Counted from the first letter of the stretch, positions 1-8,463 are shown. The stretch is 64,000 nucleotides of DNA from JBMOPD01 sp049323615 (GCA_049323615.1 JBMOPD010000022.1:9489-73488); one strand, 5' to 3'. Made by a program: numbers and translations. The notes: a model not told the origin generated them from the sequence alone.

Positions 1-1361
1 TTCCCGGCCGTTGCCTCCCGGTTCAGCAATACCTTCACTCCGCCGGCCTGCAGCTGGTGTTCGTAATAGTCCACCAGGCCTAAAAATTCCTGCTTGCCGG
101 TGGGCCTGGCGGCGTAGTGAATTTGCCCGCCCAGGCGCGGGCCCTTTTCCCAGAGAGTGACACTGTGCCCCCTGGACGCGGCTGTCCGGGCCGCCTCCAG
201 CCCCGCCGGCCCGCCGCCGATGACCAGGACTTTCCGGGGTTGAGCGGCCGGTTCCACCGTTATCTCGTATTCCCTGCCGGCCATGGGGTTGATGATACAG
301 TGGACCTCACCCATGGTGAACACCATGTCCATACAGCCCTGGTTGCAGGCCAGGCACTTTCTTATGGACCCCAGGTCGCCGCTGGCGGCCTTGTTGGGAA
401 ACTCGGGGTCGGCTATCAGCGGGCGGCCGATGTTGACCATGTCCGCCTGGCCGTTTTTGAGTATCTGTTCGGCCACCCGGGGGTCGTTGATCCGGTTGCT
501 GGCTATAACCGGGACACCGACAACAGATTTTACCCCCCAGGCCAGGTAGGCGAAGCCGCCCCGGGGCAGGTCCCCGGTAATCTGGGGAACCTTTGTTTCA
601 TGCCAGCCGCCGGTCACGTTGAAGCAGTCCGCCCCCGCCTTTTCAAGCTCCACGGCAAACATGGCGGCCTCTTTGTTGGTATTGCTGCCGGGCATGAAAT
701 CATTCCCCGACAACCTTACCAGCACCGGAAAATCCCGGCCTGCCCTTTCCTTCACCCTTCTGACCACCTCGATACCGAAGCGGCACCTGTTTTCCCATGT
801 CCCCCCGTACTGGTCGGTCCTCTGGTTGGTAAGGGGAGAGAGGAACTGGCAGATAAGGTAGCCGGCGCTGGCTATAATCTCCACCGCGTCGAAACCGGCC
901 TTCCTGGCCCTGAGGGCGGCGCCGGCAAAGCTTTCGATCACCGCCTGGATGTCCTCCGGGGTCATTTCCCTGGGCACCTCCCGGGTAAGCCTGGAGGCCA
1001 CGGGCGAGGGGGCAACGGGCTGCTGCCCGGTTAAAGAGGAATGGGTATACCTTCCGGCCTGGTAAAGCTGGGCCGCGATTTTCGCCCCGGCCCCCTTTAC
1101 GGCGGCGGTCAGCCTTTGCAGTCCCTCTATGTACTTGTCATCATGCAGGCCGATCATCTTCGGCCCTGTCCCCAGCTGATCGATGGAGCAGCCGCCCACT
1201 ATGATCAGCCCGGCGCCGCCCCGGGCCCTGGTTTCGTAATACTTGACCAGCCTGTCGTTCACAAAGCCGTCGGGCGTGTAGGAGTGGTGTATGGCCGGCA
1301 TGGAAATACGGTTTTTAATTTCCAGGCTGCCGATTTTTATCGGCTTGAAAAGCATTTGCAC
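1..1361 (-). CDS. NADH:flavin oxidoreductase / 2,4-dienoyl-CoA reductase-like protein (3' end outside window)
   Basis: Old-Yellow-Enzyme-type reductase with the FadH layout. The N-terminal FMN barrel begins MLFKPIKIGSLEIKNRI. A cysteine cluster CLACNQGC follows at about residue 335, as in the 4Fe-4S linker of dienoyl-CoA reductases. A dinucleotide-binding segment VLVIGGGPAGLEAA starts near residue 378, and the gene then runs off the left edge. Family knowledge: such enzymes pass electrons from NAD(P)H through FAD and Fe-S to FMN and reduce enoyl- or dienoyl-type substrates. The substrate here is unknown. The start is taken as GTG at 1361, 6 nt after a GGGGGGAG Shine-Dalgarno; ATG at 1355 is the alternative. 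A reductase of this kind fits the acyl-CoA genes 3 kb away, but the two are not in one operon. Confidence 0.9.
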   Translation of the reverse strand, partial: MQMLFKPIKIGSLEIKNRISMPAIHHSYTPDGFVNDRLVKYYETRARGGAGLIIVGGCSIDQLGTGPKMIGLHDDKYIEGLQRLTAAVKGAGAKIAAQLYQAGRYTHSSLTGQQPVAPSPVASRLTREVPREMTPEDIQAVIESFAGAALRARKAGFDAVEIIASAGYLICQFLSPLTNQRTDQYGGTWENRCRFGIEVVRRVKERAGRDFPVLVRLSGNDFMPGSNTNKEAAMFAVELEKAGADCFNVTGGWHETKVPQITGDLPRGGFAYLAWGVKSVVGVPVIASNRINDPRVAEQILKNGQADMVNIGRPLIADPEFPNKAASGDLGSIRKCLACNQGCMDMVFTMGEVHCIINPMAGREYEITVEPAAQPRKVLVIGGGPAGLEAARTAASRGHSVTLWEKGPRLGGQIHYAARPTGKQEFLGLVDYYEHQLQAGGVKVLLNREATAG

Positions 1362-1390
1362 GATTTTCTCCCCCCAGCAATAGTGTTATT

Positions 1391-1416
1391 TGTACATTGT
1401 TATATATAATATTGCA
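1391..1416. promoter_or_regulatory. Imperfect palindrome, possible operator
   Basis: A 26-bp imperfect palindrome beginning GTACATTGTTATA and ending TATAATATTGCAC has 13-bp half-sites with three mismatches. It overlaps the proposed -10 region of the reductase gene, where a repressor would act. No cognate regulator is adjacent. Confidence 0.35.
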
Positions 1417-1436
1417 CACTATATTTAATCAGTCAA
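1408..1436 (-). promoter_or_regulatory. Candidate sigma-A promoter of the OYE-type reductase
   Basis: Read on the minus strand, TTGACT at 1436-1431 is followed after 17 nt by AATATT at 1413-1408. This lies about 45 bp ahead of the reductase start. The -35 is near consensus; the -10 is weak and sits in a run of alternating AT, so the exact hexamer is uncertain. Confidence 0.4.
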
Positions 1437-1450
1437 CTTAAAAAACCAAA

Positions 1451-1468
1451 GAGGATTTATGATTGCGG
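1451..1468 (+). promoter_or_regulatory. Weak sigma-54-like promoter candidate for the CGGC gene
   Basis: GAGGATTTATGATTGCGG has the GG-N10-GC spacing (GG at 1453-1454, GC at 1465-1466) and a TTGC -12 element. The -24 box lacks the usual CAC after GG. It lies 58 bp ahead of the start codon. Treat as tentative. Confidence 0.25.
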
Positions 1469-1523
1469 TACGAGAATATAAACTTGAAACATAAATATAT
1501 TTTAACTCGGGAGGTTGGGTTCT

Positions 1524-1877
1524 GTGGCCAAAGTTGTCATCTTTCAATGTTGTAAAATCAAGGATACCAGCTGTGTTGCCTGTTTAAAGTGCTTTAAGGC
1601 AGCGGAAAAAAAGGAAGGTGAGTTTTCCCGGTACGATTCGGTCAGCATAGCGGCCATGGGCGGCTGCGGCGACTGCCCCGGCCTGGTTATGCCCAAGGCG
1701 CAGCTGACAATGGAAATGGCCGATTACCTGGACTGCGACATTGACGCCATCCACCTGGGCACATGCATGGTAAAGGCCAAAAAGACAGCCGCCTGCCCCA
1801 TTGACCACGACGCCTTAAAAGAGATGCTCCAGACAAAGTTCGGCAAACCGGTGGTAATAGGCACCCATAACTATTAA
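1524..1877 (+). CDS. CGGC domain-containing protein
   Basis: A 117-residue cysteine-rich protein. An N-terminal cluster (CCKIKDTSCVACLKC) precedes the signature MGGCGDCPGL at about residues 45-54. Further cysteines lie in the conserved LGTCMVKA and ACPID segments. This matches the CGGC domain family, thought to bind metal through its cysteines; the function is not established. The GTG start at 1524 is chosen because CGGGAGG lies 9 nt upstream; a TTG at 1515 would sit on top of that site. The gene stands alone, with a terminator right after it. Confidence 0.85.
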   Translation: MAKVVIFQCCKIKDTSCVACLKCFKAAEKKEGEFSRYDSVSIAAMGGCGDCPGLVMPKAQLTMEMADYLDCDIDAIHLGTCMVKAKKTAACPIDHDALKEMLQTKFGKPVVIGTHNY

Positions 1878-1895
1878 TAAGTAACCCCGGCAATT

Positions 1896-1928
1896 AAAAC
1901 CCCTTCTGTTCCCGGAAGGGGTTTTTTG
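1896..1928. terminator. Rho-independent terminator, probably used from both sides
   Basis: Stem AACCCCTTC/GAAGGGGTT with an 8-nt loop followed by six T on the plus strand, and TTTTAATT on the minus strand. It separates the converging CGGC gene and GPH transporter gene. Confidence 0.85.
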
Positions 1929-1937
1929 CGCCCCAAA

Positions 1938-3353
1938 TTATTGGGAGCCCGTTTTTGAATATGCGGTGGAAGAGGCAACGGTGCAGCTCCTTTTCAGCCT
2001 GTCCACCAGATAGCGGTATTTTTCACTGTACCCGGCCAGGAATCCGCCATGGTCATCCAGGGGATAGTGCCGGATGATGAAATAACTTAACAGGTTTAGA
2101 GCCGCACAAACCGGAAAAATGAGGTATATGCCCAGCGGCTTGGCCGCGCTGTAACCGAAGAAGGAGAAAAGGATACCCGTGATGGCCAGGTTGGTGGAAT
2201 CGATGGTGCGGAAAATGAGGCCGTGGGTGCCTATGTACAGCGCCTCCTTGCGCTCGCCGGTGAGCTGGCTGTCGAATAAGATTATGTCCACCAGCATGGG
2301 GTTTTTGACGGTGTTGGTAAAGATAAAGAAGAAGGAATAGGTAAAGGCAAATAAAAGGATCACATCATACACGGAGGATCGGGGTATCAGCGGCAGGAGG
2401 ATGGTCATCAGGCCGAACAAAACGCCATTGACCAGCACACTCCAGGCAAATACCTTCTTTTTGCAGATCTTTTTAGCCAGGATATTAGCTAAAGGGATGC
2501 TCAAAAACATCCCGGCAATGGAGAACAGCCCCAGTATAGCCGCATCTTTAGGCCTTTTACCGGCTATTTCAGTGAGCAAATAGGGGGCCACCGCGGTGAT
2601 GGTTATAAAAGAGAGCATCTGGATACTGTTGGCTAAAGTGAACAGGATAAATATCCTGTTGCCGAGGATATCCTTAATCCCCTTGATAAAATTGATTTTC
2701 CTGCCGTTAATCTGGATATTCTCCCGTATTATGACATCCCTTTTTTCATTAATTGACACCACCGGCCCCATGGCCAAAAGCAGTGCCAGGATGCCGAAAA
2801 CCATGGTCATGCTGGGAAAGCCGAGTTTTTCAAAGGCCGGGCCCTGGGTCAGGTTAATCAGGCCTATTATCACTCCTACAAAAAGCGAGATGCTGGTGAT
2901 TTTAATCCTTTCGTCGCTGTCTGCGGTTATTTCGGGCGTCAGGGCCAGTATGGGCTGGTACATGACCAGGCTGGAAACCGTCATGACCATATAAATGCCT
3001 GAAAAGTAGATCACGTTAAACCTGTCTATTCCCGTTTCAACCGGGGGCCTGGAGATCAGTACGGTGCAGGCGGCCATCACCACGGCGCCCACGAAAATAA
3101 AGGGAATCCTCCGCCCCCACCGGGTCCTGGTGTTGTCACTGATGATACCCACCACGGGGTTAAGGACAGCCTCCAGAACCCTGGCCAGGGTGGTAACCGT
3201 GGTAAAGGTGGCCAGGGGCACCAGGGCAACCCCCTTGCCTTCGGGCGGACAGTAGCCGTACATGATCCAGGTGGTTAAAGCAAACACAATCATGTAGGAT
3301 TCTCCACCCAAACTGAACAAAATAATCTGCCAATTCTTGAGATTTCCTTTCAA
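1938..3353 (-). CDS. GPH-family (MelB-like) MFS symporter
   Basis: A 471-residue membrane protein with about 12 hydrophobic segments. The loop between segments 2 and 3 reads SDNTRTRWGRRIPFI, the hallmark of the glycoside-pentoside-hexuronide:cation symporters. Members import sugars, glucuronides or other small organic molecules with Na+ or H+; the substrate cannot be read from sequence. The start is TTG at 3353, with GGAGG 6 nt upstream. It is a single-gene unit between a terminator and a long intergenic region, and no sugar-metabolic gene is nearby, so a non-sugar substrate is possible. Confidence 0.85.
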   Translation of the reverse strand: MKGNLKNWQIILFSLGGESYMIVFALTTWIMYGYCPPEGKGVALVPLATFTTVTTLARVLEAVLNPVVGIISDNTRTRWGRRIPFIFVGAVVMAACTVLISRPPVETGIDRFNVIYFSGIYMVMTVSSLVMYQPILALTPEITADSDERIKITSISLFVGVIIGLINLTQGPAFEKLGFPSMTMVFGILALLLAMGPVVSINEKRDVIIRENIQINGRKINFIKGIKDILGNRIFILFTLANSIQMLSFITITAVAPYLLTEIAGKRPKDAAILGLFSIAGMFLSIPLANILAKKICKKKVFAWSVLVNGVLFGLMTILLPLIPRSSVYDVILLFAFTYSFFFIFTNTVKNPMLVDIILFDSQLTGERKEALYIGTHGLIFRTIDSTNLAITGILFSFFGYSAAKPLGIYLIFPVCAALNLLSYFIIRHYPLDDHGGFLAGYSEKYRYLVDRLKRSCTVASSTAYSKTGSQ

Positions 3354-3729
3354 GACTGCCTCCGTATACGATAATTAAGTTGTCCCTGCAAAATGACCGA
3401 AAAAAAGGCCGCCTTGGATGAAAAATAATGAACAGGTTTAATCTTCCCTGGCAACCTGAAATGTTTTTGAACATTTAAGGGCTGGCCCTGTTTTTCCTGC
3501 CACCAGTTTCCATTTTCCCCCGAATAACTATACAAGTAATTTTAACACAGAACTGTTTTTTACGGCAATAAAACCTTTTTTGCAAAAGGTTTCCGAATGT
3601 TTCCGGAGAAAACAAAGTGCATGTTCATTATTTAAACAAATTAAACATTTCCTTTTCCCCGCATTAAACAATCCGGCCTTAATCAAAACCTGAAACGAAT
3701 AAAGACGGGAAAAAGCGCCGCCCGACAAA

Positions 3730-3747
3730 CAGGCATAAAATTTGCAA
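3730..3747 (+). promoter_or_regulatory. Sigma-54 (-24/-12) promoter candidate for the beta-oxidation operon
   Basis: CAGGCATAAAATTTGCAA contains GG at 3732-3733 and GC at 3744-3745 exactly 10 nt apart. It has GGCA in the -24 box and a perfect TTTGCA in the -12 box. It lies about 120 bp ahead of the MGVSGCCC micro-ORF and 190 bp ahead of the dehydrogenase gene. No activator gene is adjacent. Confidence 0.55.
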
Positions 3748-3862
3748 AGCTATCAATAATGAATCAATAATTCTGCATGTCCCTTTCAATTAGTTTAAAT
3801 ACTGTTATAATGATATAAATTATTTTAACAACTAAATTAATATTTGATTCGGGAGGTAGATA

Positions 3863-3889
3863 ATGGGAGTATCCGGTTGTTGTTGCTGA
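3863..3889 (+). CDS. 8-residue leader peptide MGVSGCCC
   Basis: ATG at 3863 is preceded by GGGAGG (3851-3856, 6-nt gap) and encodes MGVSGCCC before TGA. The next in-frame stop, TAG, comes three codons later. The strong Shine-Dalgarno, the three consecutive Cys codons just before the stop, and the position between a promoter and an operon resemble leader peptides of translation-coupled attenuation. Too short for similarity-based proof. Reading the TGA as selenocysteine would give only CCCUPG. Confidence 0.45.
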   Translation: MGVSGCCC

Positions 3890-3937
3890 CCCGGGTAGTA
3901 TCGGAAAAAAAGATAAAAAAACTGGGAGGTAGTATCT

Positions 3938-5761
3938 TTGGCAAGCAATTTTATTTATTCAAACCGGGACCACAAGTTCATCCTGAAAGAATGGCTGGAC
4001 ATGGAAAAAGTGTTTAACTTCGATGCCTTCAAGGACTTTTACGGCATGGAAGACGTGGACATGATACTTGACCAGGCCCTTAAAGTGGCCAGGGAAGTGG
4101 TGGCCCCCACCAACATTGAGGGCGACCGGATCGGGGCAAAATTTGAAAACGGAAAAGTCACCACCCCCCCTTCCTTCAAAGAGGTCTTTAATTTCATGCA
4201 GGACAACGGGTACGGGGCCTCGGCCTTCGACCCCGACGAGGAAGGGAAGCTGCCCTTTACCATGCACTTCATCCTCGAAGAGTTCTTCAACGCGGCAAAT
4301 ATGGCCTTCATGCCGTACTTCGGCCTCATCGGCGGGTCCTCCGATCTGATTTACAGGTTCGGAAGGGAGGAAGATAAAAAGCGCTTCCTCCCCAATATGT
4401 ATGCCGGCAAGTGGGGCGGCACCATGTGCCTCACCGAGCCCTGCTGCGGGTCGGACGTGGGCGATATCACCACCAGGGCCTACCCCACCGACGACCCGAA
4501 GGTTTACAAGATCAAGGGAACCAAATGCTTTATCACCGGCGGGGACCACGACCTGACCGAAAATATCATCCACCTGCTGCTGGCCAAGTGCGAGGGGGCG
4601 GCCCCGGGCACCAAGGGGATATCGCTGTTCATAGTGCCCAAAATATGGGTCAACGAGGACGGCAGCCTGGGCCAGCCCAACGACGTGACCACCGTGGCCA
4701 TAGAGCACAAGATGGGCATTAAGGGTTCGGCCACCGCCATGCTGAGCTTTGGCGAAAACGACAACTGCTACGGCATCCTGCTGGGCAACCCCCCCGATGA
4801 AAAGGGCAGGGCTGAAGGAATGGCCCAGATGTTCGTGATGATGAACGGGGCCCGCCAGGGCACCGGCCTGCAGGCTTTGTCCATCGCCCAGGCGGCTTAC
4901 TACAACGCCCTGCAGTATGCCAAGGAGCGCGTTCAGGGCAAGGCCATATCCAACCCCAAGGGGCCCAGGGTGCGCATCATCGAGCACGAGGATGTCAGGA
5001 GAATGCTCCTGTTCCAGAAGTCGGTCATTGAGGCCTGCCGGGCCATGCTCAGCAAGAACGCCTACTACATTGACCTGGCCAGATACAGCGGAGACCCCGC
5101 GGAAAGGGAGATGGCGGCAAGGAGGATAGAGGTCAACAACCCGCTGGTCAAGGCCTACCCCTCGGACATGGTATGGCTGACCACCGCTGAAGCCATTCAG
5201 ATCCACGGCGGATACGGGTTCACCGAAGAGTACCCGGTGGCCCAGGCCGCCCGGGACTGTAAGATACTGTCCATCTGGGAGGGCACCAACTTCATCCAGT
5301 CGCTGGACCTGCTGGGCCGGAAGTGGATGCTGGACGGCGGCAAGGTATTCATGGAGTGGCTGGCCGACGTGGAGGCCTCCGTTGAAAGCAACAAGGGGCT
5401 GGAGGGGCTGGAGCGCGAGTACGAAATAATGACCAGGGCCATATCCACCTACCGGGAGATCCACATGTTCATAGCCGGAATATTTATGAAGAACATCAAG
5501 GTGGTTCCGCTCTACTCCACCAGGATTCTGCACGCCACCGCCATGCTGTGGGGGGGATCCCTGCTGCTGGAACAGGCGGCCATAGCGTCCAAAAAGATGA
5601 AAGAACTGGGCGAGGGCCATTTCGACTATCCCTTCTACCAGGGCAAGGTCCAGACCGCCAAGTTCTACATCAGAAACATAGTTCCGGAAATATTCAAGGT
5701 TGCGGAAGTTCTGAAGGACTGCGACACCTCGGCCATCGACATACTGGAAGAGGGACTGTAA
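3938..5761 (+). CDS. Acyl-CoA dehydrogenase, long form with C-terminal extension
   Basis: A 607-residue flavoprotein with the full ACAD fold plus about 150 extra C-terminal residues, as in the DmdC/FadE5-like long subfamily. The middle-domain motif MCLTEPCCGSDVG and the C-terminal GGYGFTEEYPVAQAARDCK are present. The catalytic glutamate is E448 in IWEGTN. The reaction is FAD-dependent alpha,beta-dehydrogenation of an acyl-CoA, passing electrons to an electron-transfer flavoprotein. Start TTG at 3938, 7 nt after GGGAGG. It is the first gene of an operon with a 3-hydroxyacyl-CoA dehydrogenase and a thiolase. No enoyl-CoA hydratase is in the operon; one is at 25.5 kb. Confidence 0.93.
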   Translation: MASNFIYSNRDHKFILKEWLDMEKVFNFDAFKDFYGMEDVDMILDQALKVAREVVAPTNIEGDRIGAKFENGKVTTPPSFKEVFNFMQDNGYGASAFDPDEEGKLPFTMHFILEEFFNAANMAFMPYFGLIGGSSDLIYRFGREEDKKRFLPNMYAGKWGGTMCLTEPCCGSDVGDITTRAYPTDDPKVYKIKGTKCFITGGDHDLTENIIHLLLAKCEGAAPGTKGISLFIVPKIWVNEDGSLGQPNDVTTVAIEHKMGIKGSATAMLSFGENDNCYGILLGNPPDEKGRAEGMAQMFVMMNGARQGTGLQALSIAQAAYYNALQYAKERVQGKAISNPKGPRVRIIEHEDVRRMLLFQKSVIEACRAMLSKNAYYIDLARYSGDPAEREMAARRIEVNNPLVKAYPSDMVWLTTAEAIQIHGGYGFTEEYPVAQAARDCKILSIWEGTNFIQSLDLLGRKWMLDGGKVFMEWLADVEASVESNKGLEGLEREYEIMTRAISTYREIHMFIAGIFMKNIKVVPLYSTRILHATAMLWGGSLLLEQAAIASKKMKELGEGHFDYPFYQGKVQTAKFYIRNIVPEIFKVAEVLKDCDTSAIDILEEGL

Positions 5762-5789
5762 TACTATCAAATTAAGGGGGTTTTAAAAA

Positions 5790-6662
5790 ATGGCTGTCGA
5801 AGGCATCAAGAACATCTGCGTGGTGGGCGCCGGCAACATGGGGCACCAGATTGCCCTGGGCGCGGCAATAGCCGGTTTCAAGGTAAAATGCACCGACGTG
5901 AAACCCGAAATCCTCAAAAAGGCCGAGGACTTCGCCAATTCCTACCTGCCCGGCCGGGTGGCCAAGGGCAAAATGACCGAAGAGCAGGCCAAAGCCGCCA
6001 GGGCCAACATATCCTTCACATCCGACCTGAAGGAAGCGGCCCGGGACGCCGACCTGGTCATCGAGGCCATTCTGGAGATCCTGGAGTTAAAGCGCAAGGT
6101 TTTCAAGCAGCTGGACGAGATATGCCCGCCCCATACCATACTGGCCACCAACAGCTCCTTTATAGTCAGTTCCAAGATCGTGGACGTCACCAGGAGGCCG
6201 GACAAGGTCTGCAACATGCACTACTTCAACCCCGCCCTGGTGATGAAGCTGGTGGAGGTGGTCCAGGGGCCCCATACCTCGGACGAAACCGTCGAAAAAG
6301 TGATGGCGGTGTGCAAGGCGCTGGACAAGGTTCCGGTCCACCTGAAGAAGGAAGTGGAGGGGTTCCTGGTCAACCGGGTAATCCGGGCCATAAGCGAAGA
6401 GGCTATGTGGATCTACGACATGGGCGTGGCCTCCACAGAGGACATCGACAAAGCCCTGATGTACGGCCTGGGCCATCCCATGGGGGCCTTCCGCCTGATG
6501 GACCTGACCGGCATCGACCTGACCTACATCATGGCCATGGAAAAATACCGCGAGACCGGAGATCCCAGGTACAAGCCCTCCCCGTCGGTGGTGGAAAAAT
6601 ACATCAAGGGCGAGTGGGGAGAGAAAACCGGCAAGGGATGGTATGATTACACGAAAAAATAA
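5790..6662 (+). CDS. 3-hydroxyacyl-CoA dehydrogenase
   Basis: A 290-residue protein with the N-terminal NAD-binding motif GAGNMG (about residues 13-18). The catalytic His lies in CNMHYFNPALVMKLVEVV, and the C-terminal domain contains GFLVNRV and GHPMGAFRLMDLTGID. It oxidises (S)-3-hydroxyacyl-CoA to 3-oxoacyl-CoA with NAD+, or the reverse in synthesis. The length matches the short single-function type used with butyryl- or short-chain CoA esters. It follows the dehydrogenase by 28 bp with its own AAGGGGG site. Confidence 0.95.
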   Translation: MAVEGIKNICVVGAGNMGHQIALGAAIAGFKVKCTDVKPEILKKAEDFANSYLPGRVAKGKMTEEQAKAARANISFTSDLKEAARDADLVIEAILEILELKRKVFKQLDEICPPHTILATNSSFIVSSKIVDVTRRPDKVCNMHYFNPALVMKLVEVVQGPHTSDETVEKVMAVCKALDKVPVHLKKEVEGFLVNRVIRAISEEAMWIYDMGVASTEDIDKALMYGLGHPMGAFRLMDLTGIDLTYIMAMEKYRETGDPRYKPSPSVVEKYIKGEWGEKTGKGWYDYTKK

Positions 6663-6678
6663 GAATACAGGAGACAGT

Positions 6679-6699
6679 CCTGATTCCCAATTCCTGCAT
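6679..6699. repeat. Short heptamer array (three units)
   Basis: CCTGATT-CCCAATT-CCTGCAT, three degenerate 7-bp units between the hydroxyacyl-CoA dehydrogenase and thiolase genes, ending just before the thiolase Shine-Dalgarno. Same family as the clearer arrays at 8464, 25025, 35258 and 51263. Confidence 0.4.
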
Positions 6700-6716
6700 T
6701 TAGGAGGTGAACAGCA

Positions 6717-7898
6717 GTGAAGGAAGCCGTAATAGTCAGCGGTGCGCGCACCGCCATCGCCAAGGAAAGAGGCGCTTTGGCCCATCTATCCCCGGACATC
6801 TACGCCGCCGAGGTGGTCAAGGAGGCCGTGAAAAGAAGCGGCCTGAAGGACCCGGAGGCCATTGACGAGGTAATTTTCGGGCACTGCCTGGGAGCCCAGT
6901 TCGGCTGCATGGCCAGGGTGGTCGTCTTAAGGGCCGGCCTGCCCATGTCCATCCCCGCCCTCAACATAGACAGGCAGTGCGGCTCCGGCTCCACCGCCAT
7001 AAACCTGGCGGCCACCCAGATATGGGCCGGCGTCGGCGATATATACGTGGCCGGCGGGGTGGACAGCATGACCCGCATACCCTATATCATGGAAAGGCCC
7101 AGCGAACCGTTTTCGAGGATGCCGCCCATGTTTGTCCGGCAGGCCCTGTCCATTCCCGAGATCGGCGACCCGCCCATGGGCATCACGGCTGAAAACGTGG
7201 TGGCCAAGTACGGCATCAGCCGGGAAGAACAGGACGAGTTCGGGTATTTGAGCCAGGTTAAAGCCGAAAGGGCCATCAAGGAAGGGCGCTTCAAGGAGCA
7301 GATTGTGCCCATCGTCATTCCGCAGAAGAAGGGCGACCCGGTGGTATTCGACACCGACGAGCACCCCCGCTTCGGCACCACCCTGGAGGCGCTGGCCAAG
7401 CTGCGCCCGGCCTTCAAAAAGGACGGATCGGTAACCGCCGGCAATTCGTCGGGCATCAACGACGGGGCCGGGGCCGTAGTGGTGATGAGCAGGGACAAGG
7501 CTGAGGAACTGGGCGCCGTACCGATGGCCAGGGTGGTTTCCATCGGGTACGGCGGGGTGGACCCCAACATCATGGGCATGGGCCCGGTGCCGGCGGTGCG
7601 CAAGGCCCTGGCCAGGGCAGGCATGACGATCGACCAGATTGACGTCATCGAACTTAACGAGGCCTTCGCTTCCCAGTCCATCGCCTGCTGCAACGAGCTG
7701 GGCATCAACTGGCGGGACATGGAAAAGTTCAACCCCAACGGCGGGGCCATCGCCCTGGGGCACCCCATTGCCGGCTCCCTGGCCATACTTACCGTCAAGG
7801 CCATTTACGAGCTGAAGCGGACCGGCAAGAGGTTCGCCCTCATCTCGGCCTGCTGCGGCGGCGGCCAGGGCGTGGCCACCATCATAGAAAATGTTTAA
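6717..7898 (+). CDS. Thiolase (acetyl-CoA C-acyltransferase)
   Basis: A 393-residue thiolase. The acyl-accepting Cys is C88 in DRQCGSGS. The second active-site region is NEAFASQS, the His lies in GGAIALGHPIAGS, and the C-terminal Cys lies in SACCGGGQG. It cleaves 3-ketoacyl-CoA with CoA, or condenses two acetyl-CoA in reverse. GTG start at 6717 with TAGGAGGTGA 7 nt upstream. It is the last gene of the operon; a strong terminator follows within 20 bp. Confidence 0.95.
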   Translation: MKEAVIVSGARTAIAKERGALAHLSPDIYAAEVVKEAVKRSGLKDPEAIDEVIFGHCLGAQFGCMARVVVLRAGLPMSIPALNIDRQCGSGSTAINLAATQIWAGVGDIYVAGGVDSMTRIPYIMERPSEPFSRMPPMFVRQALSIPEIGDPPMGITAENVVAKYGISREEQDEFGYLSQVKAERAIKEGRFKEQIVPIVIPQKKGDPVVFDTDEHPRFGTTLEALAKLRPAFKKDGSVTAGNSSGINDGAGAVVVMSRDKAEELGAVPMARVVSIGYGGVDPNIMGMGPVPAVRKALARAGMTIDQIDVIELNEAFASQSIACCNELGINWRDMEKFNPNGGAIALGHPIAGSLAILTVKAIYELKRTGKRFALISACCGGGQGVATIIENV

Positions 7899-7915
7899 TC
7901 CTTGAATATTATTCA

Positions 7916-7946
7916 AGGGGCGGGTACCTTACCCGCCCCTCTTATG
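7916..7946. terminator. Strong hairpin terminator between converging genes
   Basis: Perfect 10-bp stem GGGGCGGGTA/TACCCGCCCC (7917-7926 and 7930-7939) with a 3-nt loop, followed by T-rich CTTATGTCTGTTT. It ends the beta-oxidation operon and may also serve the converging thioesterase gene. Confidence 0.8.
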
Positions 7947-7957
7947 TCTGTTTCCGG

Positions 7958-8413
7958 TCAGTTCACACCAATGCCGAATTTCTCGCATAGCTCCTCCCAC
8001 AGCCGGGGAAACCTCTTTTTCACGTCAAAGGGCTTGCCGGTATCGTCCACGTAAGCGTGAACCGTCCTGCCCTCCACCGCCACTTCCCCGTCCTCATGCC
8101 TGGTTATTTTATACTCAAAGGTCATGCGGGCCCTTTCCAGTTTGGCCAGCCTGGTATGAAGGGTAAACCCCTCCTCCAGTTTCAGGGCCCTGCGGTAGCG
8201 GCAGTATGCCTCGACGGCCGCCATGTTGATTCCCTGCCCGTGAAAGTAAGAAGAGTACGGCATGTTGACCTGTTTCAACAAAGCCACCCGGCCGTCTGAA
8301 AACCAGTCAAAGTATTTGACATAGTAGACTATTCCGGCGGCGTCCACATCTCCCCAGCCCACCTCCAAATCCAGCCGGCAGACGGCATTACCCCCGTCAG
8401 CAAGGAAAACCAT
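7958..8413 (-). CDS. Acyl-CoA thioesterase, 4HBT/YbgC type
   Basis: A 151-residue hotdog-fold protein. The signature region VGWGDVDAAGIVYYVKYFDWF carries the catalytic Asp that activates water (D-x-A-G-hydrophobic pattern of 4-hydroxybenzoyl-CoA thioesterases). It hydrolyses acyl-CoA to free acid and CoA. The frame stays open to 8509, but the upstream part reads through a heptamer repeat array and is not family sequence, so ATG at 8413 is preferred. It converges on the beta-oxidation operon, which suggests a role in releasing CoA from its intermediates. Confidence 0.85.
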   Translation of the reverse strand: MVFLADGGNAVCRLDLEVGWGDVDAAGIVYYVKYFDWFSDGRVALLKQVNMPYSSYFHGQGINMAAVEAYCRYRRALKLEEGFTLHTRLAKLERARMTFEYKITRHEDGEVAVEGRTVHAYVDDTGKPFDVKKRFPRLWEELCEKFGIGVN

Positions 8414-8463
8414 ATAAAAATAACACCCCCCGTTGTATAACTTATCCTGAAAAGCTTCCGGGT

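Larger units (their letters stand above)
3354..3937. other. 584-bp intergenic region ahead of the beta-oxidation operon
   Basis: AT-rich stretch between the divergent symporter and acyl-CoA dehydrogenase genes. It holds a sigma-54-like promoter (3730-3747) and a micro-ORF with its own Shine-Dalgarno (3863-3889), annotated separately. In 3354-3720 I see no convincing gene or hairpin. Confidence 0.7.

Noticed and set aside
117..1034. Plus-strand frame of 305 codons at the left edge.
   Set aside because: Antisense shadow of the reductase gene, whose minus-strand frame shows clear OYE and Fe-S motifs.
3645..3680. GG-N10-GC arrangement on the minus strand ahead of the GPH transporter gene.
   Set aside because: Only the GG and GC match; both boxes are otherwise poor and it is 300 bp from the start.
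3863..3898. Reading the TGA after MGVSGCCC as selenocysteine (CCCUPG then TAG).
   Set aside because: Only a 3-bp stem (CCG/CGG) follows, the loop distance does not fit a bacterial SECIS, and no selenocysteine machinery is in the window.
3959..5770. A long open frame of 603 codons on the minus strand, opposite the acyl-CoA dehydrogenase gene.
   Set aside because: It is the shadow of a GC-rich gene: the composition (Gly, His, Val, Gln) is typical of antisense frames and no motif is present.
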